Below the pieces are notes generated by a model. That model had not been told where the DNA came from. It saw only the letters and a program-made list of their open reading frames with translations, and ran no database searches. Below, piece after piece: positions 50,878-59,147 of a stretch of 64,000 bases of DNA; position 1 is the first letter of the stretch, and the number at the start of each line of letters is the position of its first letter. This DNA is from Opitutaceae bacterium (GTDB lineage: Bacteria; Verrucomicrobiota; Verrucomicrobiia; Opitutales; Opitutaceae). The stretch is taken from the NCBI GenBank assembly GCA_016794785.1, contig JAEUHC010000004.1:124001-188000 (forward strand), in the 5' to 3' direction. A program made the position numbers and the translations under genes.

Positions 50878-53586
50878 TCAGTGCGGGTCCGGCACCCGGT
50901 GGATCGTGCCGCTGATCACGCGCTCGACCTCGGCGCCGGTGGAGTCCTGCAGGCGGGCGGTGATTTCGATGATGTGCGTGGGCGCGAGATCAGGGATCGC
51001 GAGGCGCACGGTGCGCGGGTTGGCGAGGAGTTCGGCGCGGTTGACGGGGAGCTGGCGTTGATTGAGGCGTGGGCTGCCGTAGTTGGCGCTGCGTTTCAGG
51101 TCCCAGACTTTCACGGCGTAACGCGTGGCGTCGGCGGCGGTGGTGGAGGACAGCGGTTCGCTGAAAGTGAGTTCGAGCGCGCCGGGGAGGACGCGCCACG
51201 CGGTCGGCAAGGAGGCGGGTTTGCCTGTCGGGCGCAGGCGGTAGAAGCCGCCTTCCTGTTCGGTCTGCGAAGTGGCCCACGCGGAGAGGCCGGCGAGGTA
51301 GAGCTGGCCGTTCTCCGGATGCACGCGGCCACGCATGATGCCGGTGGGGAAATCGGGGATCGGCAGGCGGCAGAGCGCGCCTTGCGCGGTGGCGCCGGTG
51401 CCGTCGGTGACGACAATTTCGAGGCGGCCCTGGCCGTAGGAGAGGTTAAGCAGCGCGCCGTTGAGCGGGCCCCAGGCGGCGTGGTTGAGCCAGAGGAGTT
51501 CGGCGGGCGAGCGGTCGGTGGCTTTGTCCACCCAGAGGAGCGGCGGGGCCATCGCGGTGTCGGCGGTATCGGCGGGCGCTCCCCCACTCCACATGTTGCC
51601 GAAAAAACTTCCGGGCGTGACGCGGTTGATGCGGTTCATCGGCATCCAGTGGCCTTCCTGGTCGGTGACGAAGAACGAGCCATCGGGGTTGAGGCACACG
51701 CCGTTGGCGGCGCGGAAACCGTTGGCGAGGATCTCGGTCGTCGCGCCGTCGGCGGGGATTTTCAGGAGCGTGCCGTGCTGCGGGACGAGCGCGGTGCGGG
51801 CGTGGCGCGCGCTCTTGGCGTAGTAGAAATTTCCCGCGGCGTCGGTCTGCAAGCCCATCGCGAACTCGTGAAAGTGATCGGTGACCTGGTGGTCGCTGTT
51901 CACGCTCTGGTAGTAGTCGGTCTCGCCGTCGCCGTTGATATCGAGGAGCACGACGAGCTGGTCGCGGCACATGACAAAAATCTCGGGGCCGCGGAGCTTG
52001 AGGCCGAGCGGTTGATAGAGGCCCGAGGCGATGCGCCGCCACGTGACGGTCGCGGGCGCGCCGTCGATGCCCTCGACGCGCCACACGTCGCCGTCCCAGG
52101 TGCAGACGAAGGCGGACTTGCCGTCGGGCGCGAAATCGAAGCCGCCCGGGCGCACTCGCGCGCGCCACGGATTGGTCTGCGGCAGCGTGAAGCGCTCCCA
52201 CGCAAACGCACCCTCGGTCGCGCTGCGCACGACGGGCGTTTCGATTTTCTCGGGCCAGAGCGCGGGGCCGCCGCGCGTGAACGGCGCGAGGTCGCGCGGC
52301 GGGGCGGCGGTGGCGGCGAACGCCTCGAGCGCCGCGGTGTTCGTGCCGGCTTTCGCGATCCGCAGCGCGAGGCGCACGGGCGTGGCGGCGGCGGGGATGC
52401 GCAGCGTGATGAATCGCTCGTCGCCCGCGAGCGCGAGGGAGGGCGGGCCGGACAGCGCCACGGTGGCGCCGGTGTTGGCCACGCGCACGATGAGATCGCG
52501 GGTGGATTTTCCGACGTTGAGCGTGCGGACGATTACCGGCTGGCCGTCGAGCGACTCGAGGTCGTGGCTCTCGAGCACGCCGGTGTCGCCCACGGTGTAG
52601 TAAACCGCCACGTCGTCGCCGAGGCGGAAGAGCCCGCGGTAGCGCAGCCACGCGCGCGGGAGCGGGCCGTAGCGGCGGCCATCGGCGCCGACCACGCGGG
52701 CGTCGTCGAACGTGCCGGTCGCGGGATTGGCCCAGCCGGGGCCGTCGGCGGTCTCGAACTGCGGCTCGCCGATCGTGCGCGGATGGACGACGTGGCGGCT
52801 GTTGAAGTTAATTCCCTCCCAGTCGATGAAGCCCTCGCCGGTCCACGCGCCGGCGATGCGCGCGGTGTCGTGCTCGAAGACGAGCCACGCCTTGCCCGCG
52901 GAGATGCCGCCCGCGCCGGCGTCGAGGCGCACGGCGATGCCCTTGTAGGCGAGGTTCGCGTCGGGCGTGAGCGAGTCTTGCTTGGCGAACGGGAGTTTCG
53001 CGGCCTCGGCGCGGCGGGCGGCGTCGGCCAGCTCGAAGGTCCCGATGAGAAACGGCCCGTAGTCCATCTCGCGCCACGGCTCGCGCTTCACCGGCACGGG
53101 GCCGGTCGAGTCGCCCTTCGGCAGGCCGGCGAGATACGCCTCGGTGACGGCGACGTAGTGCGACGGGTTGTGCTTCGCGAGGAAGGTTTCGCGGAGGTAG
53201 TGGATGACGTCGTATTTTTCACGCGGCACGAGCTGCGGCTGCGGCGCCATCAAGCGCCAGCCCTGGGTGAGCGTGCGGTAGAGCGTGTGCGGATCGGCGC
53301 CGTGGGCGAATTTGCCCTCGGCGAAACGCAGCGCATTGGGGATCGAGCCGGCGAGGTTGAGGTCGCCGTGGCAGCTGTGGCAGTGGAACTGGTACATTTT
53401 TTCGCCGCGCGCGAGCGAGGCCTTGTCCCAGCCGCGGATCAGGCGCGCGTGGTCGAGCGACTTTTCGTAGTCGGGCAGCGCAGTCTCGGGCAGGAGCGGC
53501 GCGCCGGGCGGGAGGGAGGAGTCTTGCGCGGTCGCGGCGTGAGCGAGCAGCGCGAACGCGGGAAGGAAAAAGCGGAAGCGAGCCAT
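50878..53586 (-). CDS. Secreted c-type cytochrome with beta-propeller (DUF6797-like)
   Basis: A 902-residue exported protein. The signal peptide is RFFLPAFALLAHAATA. A cytochrome c domain follows, with heme motif Cys69-His-Ser-Cys72-His73 in MYQFHCHSCHGDLNLAGSIP. The middle carries a DUF6797-like region (MDYGPFLIGTFELADAARRA, GAWTGEGFIDWEGINF). The C-terminal half resembles the propeller of glucose/sorbosone dehydrogenase-like proteins (GGFDFAPDGKSAFVCTWDGD, GLYQPLGLKLRGPEIFVMCR, NGVCLNPDGSFFVTDQEGHW). It may oxidise a sugar and pass electrons to the heme; no such reaction is shown for this group. It lies 215 bases downstream of the TonB-dependent receptor gene, with two inverted-repeat elements between them. 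Confidence 0.78.
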   Translation of the reverse strand: MARFRFFLPAFALLAHAATAQDSSLPPGAPLLPETALPDYEKSLDHARLIRGWDKASLARGEKMYQFHCHSCHGDLNLAGSIPNALRFAEGKFAHGADPHTLYRTLTQGWRLMAPQPQLVPREKYDVIHYLRETFLAKHNPSHYVAVTEAYLAGLPKGDSTGPVPVKREPWREMDYGPFLIGTFELADAARRAEAAKLPFAKQDSLTPDANLAYKGIAVRLDAGAGGISAGKAWLVFEHDTARIAGAWTGEGFIDWEGINFNSRHVVHPRTIGEPQFETADGPGWANPATGTFDDARVVGADGRRYGPLPRAWLRYRGLFRLGDDVAVYYTVGDTGVLESHDLESLDGQPVIVRTLNVGKSTRDLIVRVANTGATVALSGPPSLALAGDERFITLRIPAAATPVRLALRIAKAGTNTAALEAFAATAAPPRDLAPFTRGGPALWPEKIETPVVRSATEGAFAWERFTLPQTNPWRARVRPGGFDFAPDGKSAFVCTWDGDVWRVEGIDGAPATVTWRRIASGLYQPLGLKLRGPEIFVMCRDQLVVLLDINGDGETDYYQSVNSDHQVTDHFHEFAMGLQTDAAGNFYYAKSARHARTALVPQHGTLLKIPADGATTEILANGFRAANGVCLNPDGSFFVTDQEGHWMPMNRINRVTPGSFFGNMWSGGAPADTADTAMAPPLLWVDKATDRSPAELLWLNHAAWGPLNGALLNLSYGQGRLEIVVTDGTGATAQGALCRLPIPDFPTGIMRGRVHPENGQLYLAGLSAWATSQTEQEGGFYRLRPTGKPASLPTAWRVLPGALELTFSEPLSSTTAADATRYAVKVWDLKRSANYGSPRLNQRQLPVNRAELLANPRTVRLAIPDLAPTHIIEITARLQDSTGAEVERVISGTIHRVPDPH

Positions 53587-53616
53587 GGGGAATCAGCGAA
53601 CAAACGGAGGGATTGG

Positions 53617-53680
53617 GGCAGGTGCCTGCTGGCAGGAGATTCCGCCGATCAATCCCTTCGCCTGCAAGCAGGCTCCTGCC
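53617..53680. repeat. REP-like inverted repeat
   Basis: GGCAGGTGCCTGCTGGCAGG (53617-53636) and CCTGCAAGCAGGCTCCTGCC (53661-53680) pair at 18 of 20 positions around a 24-base loop. It lies between the receptor and cytochrome genes, next to the 90-base repeat at 53689. Confidence 0.7.
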
Positions 53681-53688
53681 GCAAAACA

Positions 53689-53778
53689 CGGCAGTGGATC
53701 AGTTTGCTTCTGATCAAAACTGAGGGAGCGGCCTGACCGCGCGACACGTCGGGGCGCAAAGCCCCTCCGCAACCAAAC
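53689..53778 (-). repeat. 90-base dispersed repeat, left inverted copy
   Basis: Read on the reverse strand this segment matches 57452-57542 at roughly 85% of positions, including an identical end AGAAGCAAACTGATCCACTG. Its core (GAGGGGCTTTGCGCCCC) is a short palindrome. It sits 24 bases after the stop of the TonB-dependent receptor gene. Confidence 0.78.
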
Positions 53779-53801
53779 TAAGCCGCTACCGGACGTTGGG
53801 A

Positions 53802-56800
53802 TCAGAACGTGAACCGCGCCGTGAGGGTGTATTTGCGGCCTTCGGCGATCGACCAGACGGGGATCGTGCCGTCGGGGTTGATCACGGCGGGCACCATTTC
53901 GTCCTCGGTGAGGAGATTCCGGACGTTGAGCTGGAGCTTGAAGCCGTATTTGCCGCGGAGAATCTTGGTGCCGTAGGAAACCCACGCGTCGTAGCGGGTC
54001 TCGGACGGGCCGTAGTAGGGATTGCGGACGTCGGAGATGCGGATGTCGCCGGGCTGCGCCGCGGCCCCGGCGGGGATGGGCGTGAGATCGGCGCGGAAGT
54101 TGGCGAGCGGATAGCCGAGCGCGGATTTGTCGAGCCAACGCACACCGCCGCCGACGCCGAAGCCTTTCAGGCGCTCGCCCTGAAACTCGTAGTTGCCGAC
54201 GAAATTCGCGCGCCAGCGGCGGAGTTCGTGGACGGCGGCGCCATCGGCCGAGGCGGCGATGTTGTAGGGGTTGAGGACGTTTCGCTGGAAGGCCACGCCG
54301 AACATATTGATGTCGGTGCGGCTCCCGAGGAAGTTGATCGCGACCTGCGAGAGCGGGATCTGGTAGGTCCAGTCCTTGCGCCACTCGGTGGCGAGGGGAT
54401 CGCCCGAAGCGGTGGGGGTGTTGAAAATCAGGGCGCGGGTGACAGCGCCGGTGTTGCTGCGGACGGATTTTTGCTCGGAGACGTTGAAGAGGAAGGAGAG
54501 GCCGCGCGTGGGGCGGAACATGAGCTCGATCTCGGTGCCCTTGGTGACGAAGTCGCTGGTGTCCTGCACGCCGGGGTTGGTGGAGGCGGGCGTGCCGTTG
54601 TTGAGCCGCCAGTTGAAGAGCTGGAGCAGTTCCGCGGGCGGCGCGACGTAGCCAACGGGGAAACCGCCGGGGCCGGCCGGGATCCAGCGATTCAAAACGG
54701 CGTTGTAGGCGGCCGTGTGCATGCCGACGATCTGCGCGGCGAGGCCGCCGACGGAGCCGTTGAAGCTGCCGGTCTGCGTCGTCTCGAAGAAGTTCAGCCG
54801 GGCGCTGAGCTTGCCGTCGAACACCTCGAGGTAGAGGCCCTTTTCCTTGGTGATGCCCGCGGGCGGGGCGATGGCGGTGCCGAAGGCATTGACGGTGCGG
54901 CCGGCGGGCGGGCTGAAGTTTTCGGACTCACCGTAGTAAACGTTGAAGGCGGAGACGACCGGGATGCGGCGGAGCCATTTCTGCGGGGTCTTGGCGACGC
55001 CGCTCCAAGCAAAGAGCGTCTCCTCGAAGTTCTGCGGGACGATCGAGGGGTTCTCGATCGAGAAGGACGGATCATCGACGAGCGCGTAGTTTTCGCCGTT
55101 GGCGATGATCGGGGCGTTGATGCCGCGGATGGAGGACTTCTCTTTGCGCCAGCCGACCGTGGAGACGAGGGTGTCGGAGAGCCAGTGGCTCTGGAACGAG
55201 AACGCCTGGGAATCGAGGATGCGGCGGTTGAGTCCGGCGCCGGTGGCCGTGTTGGTCACGCGCTCGTCTTCGCGGCGGAGGTCGATGGGCGTGTAGAAGG
55301 GAGCGTATTGCGCCTGCTGCGAGACGGCGGCGGACGGCGCGGGCGTGCGGGTGAGGACGACGCCCTGGCCGGTCACAGCCTGGTGGAAGTTCATGAGGTT
55401 GGCGCGCAGGCCGGAAAGGTGGGCGCCGGCGGGCGTGTCGACATTGGCGAGCGAGGGCCCGAGGTAGATCCAGGCCACGGGCTCTTTGCTCTGCGGGGCG
55501 GAGCGGCTCTGGTTGTTGCCGTTGACCCAGAAGTCGGGCGTGTAGAACAGGCTGCCGCCGGAGTGGTTGCGGGTGGAGAGTTCCTCGCGCTGGGCGAGCA
55601 GCGAAAACACGTGCCGGCCGAGGACACGGCCGAAGCGGCCGGATACTTTTTCCTGGAGATTGAGTTCGTAGAAGAGCTTCGCGCGCGAGGTCTCGATCTG
55701 CTGCCGGTTGTAGCTGGCCCCGCCGGCTTCGGAAATGAAGGGGCGGCCGAAATTGGGATTCGGCTCGCCGGTCCACATCCGGGTGTTCACGTCGATCGAG
55801 ATGTAGGGCGCGGCCTCGTTGATGAGATTCTGGAGGCTCTCGGTCCAGCGCTGGCGGTTGAACGCGAGTTCGAAGCCGAGGGTGCCGCGGAGGAGCAGCT
55901 GCTGCAGCGAGACATCGATGGCTTCGAGCCGGGATTTCTGCTCGGAGTTGGGGCCGACGACGAGGTGGTTGAAGAAATCGAAGACGGACGGGTCGGTCAG
56001 GCTCTCGGACGTGTAGAACGCCTGATCGGGGAAGGCGTAGTCGAGGCGGATGCGGGCCATGTCGCGGGAGCCGGCGTGCTGCGCGGTGTTGGTCAGGCCG
56101 GACCAGGGGAAATAGACGTTGTTGGAGACCATGGCGCGGCCGAGCACGGTCTGGCCGGCGGGTGAGCTCGGGATGGTGTCGCGCGGCGCGGTGGCGTCGG
56201 GGTTGGCAAAGACGAAAGTCGCGGAGCGGTTGACCTGCTGGATGGTGCCGATCGTGGCGGTCCGCAGGGCGGCGTTGAACAGGCCGGGATTGATGCCGGG
56301 ATCGTAGGTGACCTTGGCGCGAGCGCCGAGCGCCTTGAGGCTGTCGGGCAGCGTGGCGTCGAACCACGACGACAGGCGGTCGGCGGGCGGCAGCACGCGG
56401 GGATTGTTTGAGACGATGCGGCCGCGCTCGTAGGAGGCGCGGATGACCGTGGAGTCGAGGATGCCGCGCTTGCGCAGCGGGGCGACGTCCCAGGTGGCGG
56501 CGGCGTATTTGCGCTCGGTGTCGGTGAAGGCGAACTCCTGCTGGTATTTCTCCTCGTCCTTCACCGCGGCGACACGCACCGCGAACTCACCGCGGCGCGG
56601 GGCGGCGTTGTAGTCGAAGGTCAGCCGATAGCTGCCATAGCTGCCGACGGAGGCCTCGACCTCACCGCGCGAACGCTGGAGTTCCGCGGCGACCGTGGAG
56701 GTGTTGATGATGCCCGCGGGGCTGCCGACGCCGAAGAGGAGGGCGTTGGCGCCACGGTTGATCTCCACGCGGTCGGTGTTGTAACCGTCCATCGGAATGA

Positions 56801-57302
56801 GGGAGCGGTAGAAATTGCGGGCCTGCGTGGCCTCGGCGAGACCGCGCACGCGGGTGCCGGTGGGGCCGTTGCCGAGGGTGGGTTCGGAGGCGAAGCCGCC
56901 GCCGGCCGGAGTGACGCCGGAGTAGTTTCCGCCGAAGCCCCGGACCTCCATGTTCGTCTGGTAAACGAGGATGTCGCTCAGGTTCTTGGAGCCGGTGTCC
57001 TCGAGAAATTTCGAAGTGATGACCGAGACCGAGGCGCCGAGATCAGTGAGCTTGGTGCGCAGGCCGGTGCCGGCTAGCGATTCGCTCGCCTCGTAGCCGA
57101 CGTCCTTGGCCGAGGTGATCGTGAACGGCGAGAGGACGATGGTCTCGTCGCCACCGGCCGCCGCGGGCCGAGGTGCGCCACTGCCTGGGGGGAGCGTTTG
57201 CGCGACGAGATCGGCAGTGAAGAACGCCACGGCGAGAAGCAGCGCGCAGGGGCGGAGAGAGCGGCAAGCAGCCGCGACGGGGTGGGTGGTGGGGCGAATC
57301 AT
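53802..57302 (-). CDS. TonB-dependent outer-membrane receptor
   Basis: A 1166-residue outer-membrane receptor. The signal peptide is LRPCALLLAVAFFTADLVA. The segment ETIVLSPFTITSAKDVGYEA is TonB-box-like, followed by the plug domain (TDLGASVSVITSKFLEDTGS, VYQTNMEVRGFGGNYSGV, DRVEINRGANALLFGVGSPA and GIINTSTV). The remainder is a long beta-barrel ending in YTLTARFTF, with the C-terminal phenylalanine needed for outer-membrane insertion. There is no STN signalling domain, so it is not a classic sigma-regulating transducer. The length above 1000 suits the large receptors of PVC glycan users; with a sulfatase upstream, an oligosaccharide is a likely ligand. The ATG at 57302 starts the signal peptide. 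Confidence 0.9.
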   Translation of the reverse strand: MIRPTTHPVAAACRSLRPCALLLAVAFFTADLVAQTLPPGSGAPRPAAAGGDETIVLSPFTITSAKDVGYEASESLAGTGLRTKLTDLGASVSVITSKFLEDTGSKNLSDILVYQTNMEVRGFGGNYSGVTPAGGGFASEPTLGNGPTGTRVRGLAEATQARNFYRSLIPMDGYNTDRVEINRGANALLFGVGSPAGIINTSTVAAELQRSRGEVEASVGSYGSYRLTFDYNAAPRRGEFAVRVAAVKDEEKYQQEFAFTDTERKYAAATWDVAPLRKRGILDSTVIRASYERGRIVSNNPRVLPPADRLSSWFDATLPDSLKALGARAKVTYDPGINPGLFNAALRTATIGTIQQVNRSATFVFANPDATAPRDTIPSSPAGQTVLGRAMVSNNVYFPWSGLTNTAQHAGSRDMARIRLDYAFPDQAFYTSESLTDPSVFDFFNHLVVGPNSEQKSRLEAIDVSLQQLLLRGTLGFELAFNRQRWTESLQNLINEAAPYISIDVNTRMWTGEPNPNFGRPFISEAGGASYNRQQIETSRAKLFYELNLQEKVSGRFGRVLGRHVFSLLAQREELSTRNHSGGSLFYTPDFWVNGNNQSRSAPQSKEPVAWIYLGPSLANVDTPAGAHLSGLRANLMNFHQAVTGQGVVLTRTPAPSAAVSQQAQYAPFYTPIDLRREDERVTNTATGAGLNRRILDSQAFSFQSHWLSDTLVSTVGWRKEKSSIRGINAPIIANGENYALVDDPSFSIENPSIVPQNFEETLFAWSGVAKTPQKWLRRIPVVSAFNVYYGESENFSPPAGRTVNAFGTAIAPPAGITKEKGLYLEVFDGKLSARLNFFETTQTGSFNGSVGGLAAQIVGMHTAAYNAVLNRWIPAGPGGFPVGYVAPPAELLQLFNWRLNNGTPASTNPGVQDTSDFVTKGTEIELMFRPTRGLSFLFNVSEQKSVRSNTGAVTRALIFNTPTASGDPLATEWRKDWTYQIPLSQVAINFLGSRTDINMFGVAFQRNVLNPYNIAASADGAAVHELRRWRANFVGNYEFQGERLKGFGVGGGVRWLDKSALGYPLANFRADLTPIPAGAAAQPGDIRISDVRNPYYGPSETRYDAWVSYGTKILRGKYGFKLQLNVRNLLTEDEMVPAVINPDGTIPVWSIAEGRKYTLTARFTF

Positions 57303-57383
57303 GATGGGGAAAGCGGGGCCGCAGGCGCCCCGGAGAGCACCACTCGGCACCCCGTAAGGTCGCGCGGGGGGATTTTCGGACAC

Positions 57384-57411
57384 AAAAAAGCGCCGCCCCA
57401 AGGACGGCGCT
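57384..57411 (-). terminator. Intrinsic terminator between sulfatase and receptor genes
   Basis: On the reverse strand AGCGCCGTCC pairs with GGGCGGCGCT (one G-U pair) around a three-base loop, followed by six Ts. It separates the sulfatase transcript from the TonB-dependent receptor, which must therefore have its own promoter or depend on readthrough. Confidence 0.82.
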
Positions 57412-57451
57412 CGCTGGTTCCGACGGAGGCGGGCCTCTCGGTGCTGGGTCA

Positions 57452-57542
57452 GCTTGGTTGTGGGAGGGGCTTTATGCCCCGACGGGTCGCGGAGTAAACC
57501 CGCTCCCACAGTTTCGATGAGAAGCAAACTGATCCACTGCCG
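57452..57542 (+). repeat. 91-base dispersed repeat, right copy
   Basis: It begins GCTTGGTTGTGGGAGGGGC and ends AAGCAAACTGATCCACTGCC. Inside are two hairpins: GGGGCTTTATGCCCC, and the outer pair GTGGGAG ... CTCCCAC. The inverted partner lies at 53689-53778, so the two copies flank the receptor gene. The end is six bases from the sulfatase stop codon. Confidence 0.8.
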
Positions 57543-57547
57543 GCCTC

Positions 57548-59041
57548 TCAGCGCTTCTCCCCCGGCTCGGGCGGGCGCGCGGCGAAGCGGCCGCTGGGCT
57601 TCGCGGGATCGTAGGCGGCGTTGGGCGTGGGGAATTTCGCGCCGACGTTTTTCTGCCACGCCTGCAATTCGGCGCGCAGGGTCTTCACGCGCGCCGGCTC
57701 GGCGGCGGCGAGGTTCTTCGTTTCGCCGGGATCGGCGCGGAGGTTGTAGAGTTCAAGTGCGCCTTCCTCGAACCACTCGATGAGCTTCCAGTCGCCACGG
57801 CGCACGGCCGCGCCGGGCGCGCCGCCTTGGTTGCCGTAGTGCGGGTAGTGCCAGAAGAGCGCGCGGTCGGGCAGCGCCCGAGCCTCGGTGAGCAGGGGCA
57901 GGAGGTTCACGCCGTCGGCCGGCAGATCGGCGGCGGGCTTCACGCCGGCGACCGCGAGGAACGTGGGAAAAAAATCCGGGCTGCTCACCGGCGTGTCGAT
58001 CACCTGGCCGGGAGCGATGCGGCCGGCCCAGCGCACGATGAGCGGCTCGCGCACCCCACCCTCGTAGAGCCAGCCTTTGCCGCCGCGCAGCGGAAGATTC
58101 GAGGTCGGCCAGCCCTCGCTGGTCGAAAGGCCGCCGTTGTCGCTGGTGAAGACGACGATGGTCTCGCGCTCGAGATCGTGATCGCGAAGGGCCTGCATGA
58201 TCGTGCCGACGGCCTGGTCCATCGCCTCGACCATGCCGGCGTAGATGGCGTGGTTCTGCGTGAGGCGCACATCGCGCTCGCCTTCGCGGGCCCACTGCGT
58301 CGTGGGGGCGAGGCGGCGGCGCTTCTCCTCGTATTTCGCGCGGAGATCGGCGCGCGCCATCAAGGGCGTGTGGACATCGTAGAACGGCAAATAGACGAGG
58401 AACGGCTGCGCCTTGTTCTTCGCGATGAAGGCCGCGGCCTCGCGCGCCAGGCGGTCAGGGAGATGCTCGCCCTTCGGGCCGTCGGGGATGCTGGCATTGC
58501 CGTAGGGCGAAAAATATTTGTCGCCGCCGTAGGGGCCGCCGCGGTCATTGCCCCCGAGGTTGATGTCGAACCCCTGGTCCTCGGGCCAGCGGCCCTTGGG
58601 GCCGAGGTGCCATTTGCCCGCGAAAAACGTCGCGTAGCCCGCGGGCTTCAGCGCCTCGGCGAGGGTCGTCTCGGCGAGCGCCAGCTCAGTCGTGTAGGGC
58701 GCAGGAAGGAGGCGGGTGTTGCGTTTCCAAGCCGGCGGCTGCGGCGCGCCGATGAAGTCCGTGATGCCGGTGCGCTGCGGATATTTTCCGGTGATGACGC
58801 TCGCGCGCGTGGGCGAGCACACCGGGCACGCGGCATAGGCCGAGGTGAAGCGTGCGCCCTCCTTGGCGAGTTTATCGAGATGCGGCGTCTCGTAGAACGT
58901 GCTGCCGTAGGAGCCGAGGTCGCGCTGCCCAAGATCGTCGGCGAGGAGGAAGACGATGTTGGGCGGGCGGGAGGCGGCGGAAAGGACGGTTGAAACGGCA
59001 CCAAGGGCCAGGGCGAGGCGGAGGAGGCGAGATATGATCAT
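57548..59041 (-). CDS. Secreted sulfatase (S1 family)
   Basis: A 497-residue sulfatase with signal peptide RLLRLALALGAVSTVLSAA. Metal ligands are in NIVFLLADDLGQRDLGSYGS (Asp35, Asp36). The formylglycine motif is Cys75-Ser-Pro-Thr-Arg79 (ACPVCSPTRASVITGKYPQR), where Cys75 must be converted by a maturation enzyme not encoded here. Other family blocks are FAGKWHLGPKGRWPEDQGFD and TIVVFTSDNGGLSTSEGWPT. The group resembles S1_16-like enzymes acting on sulfated polysaccharides; the exact sugar is not determinable. The ATG at 59041 begins the signal peptide. It follows the DUF1501 gene after 106 bases and ends with a strong terminator. Confidence 0.9.
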   Translation of the reverse strand: MIISRLLRLALALGAVSTVLSAASRPPNIVFLLADDLGQRDLGSYGSTFYETPHLDKLAKEGARFTSAYAACPVCSPTRASVITGKYPQRTGITDFIGAPQPPAWKRNTRLLPAPYTTELALAETTLAEALKPAGYATFFAGKWHLGPKGRWPEDQGFDINLGGNDRGGPYGGDKYFSPYGNASIPDGPKGEHLPDRLAREAAAFIAKNKAQPFLVYLPFYDVHTPLMARADLRAKYEEKRRRLAPTTQWAREGERDVRLTQNHAIYAGMVEAMDQAVGTIMQALRDHDLERETIVVFTSDNGGLSTSEGWPTSNLPLRGGKGWLYEGGVREPLIVRWAGRIAPGQVIDTPVSSPDFFPTFLAVAGVKPAADLPADGVNLLPLLTEARALPDRALFWHYPHYGNQGGAPGAAVRRGDWKLIEWFEEGALELYNLRADPGETKNLAAAEPARVKTLRAELQAWQKNVGAKFPTPNAAYDPAKPSGRFAARPPEPGEKR

Positions 59042-59147
59042 GGGGCGGCACCGGCATCGCCGCAAATGCCAGCGCTCGGTGCAAAGGAAAACTCGCCCCG
59101 CTCGCGCGTGCTGCCCTCGAACTCCGCGGCCCCGCGCGCCGCGGACG

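Noticed and set aside
50824..53736. A 970-residue open frame opposite the cytochrome/propeller gene
   Set aside because: The reverse strand encodes a recognisable CxxCH heme motif and propeller; the forward frame is low-complexity Arg/Gly/Ala/Val sequence.
53796..56165. A 789-residue open frame opposite the TonB-dependent receptor
   Set aside because: It is a shadow of the receptor gene, with no domain and skewed composition.
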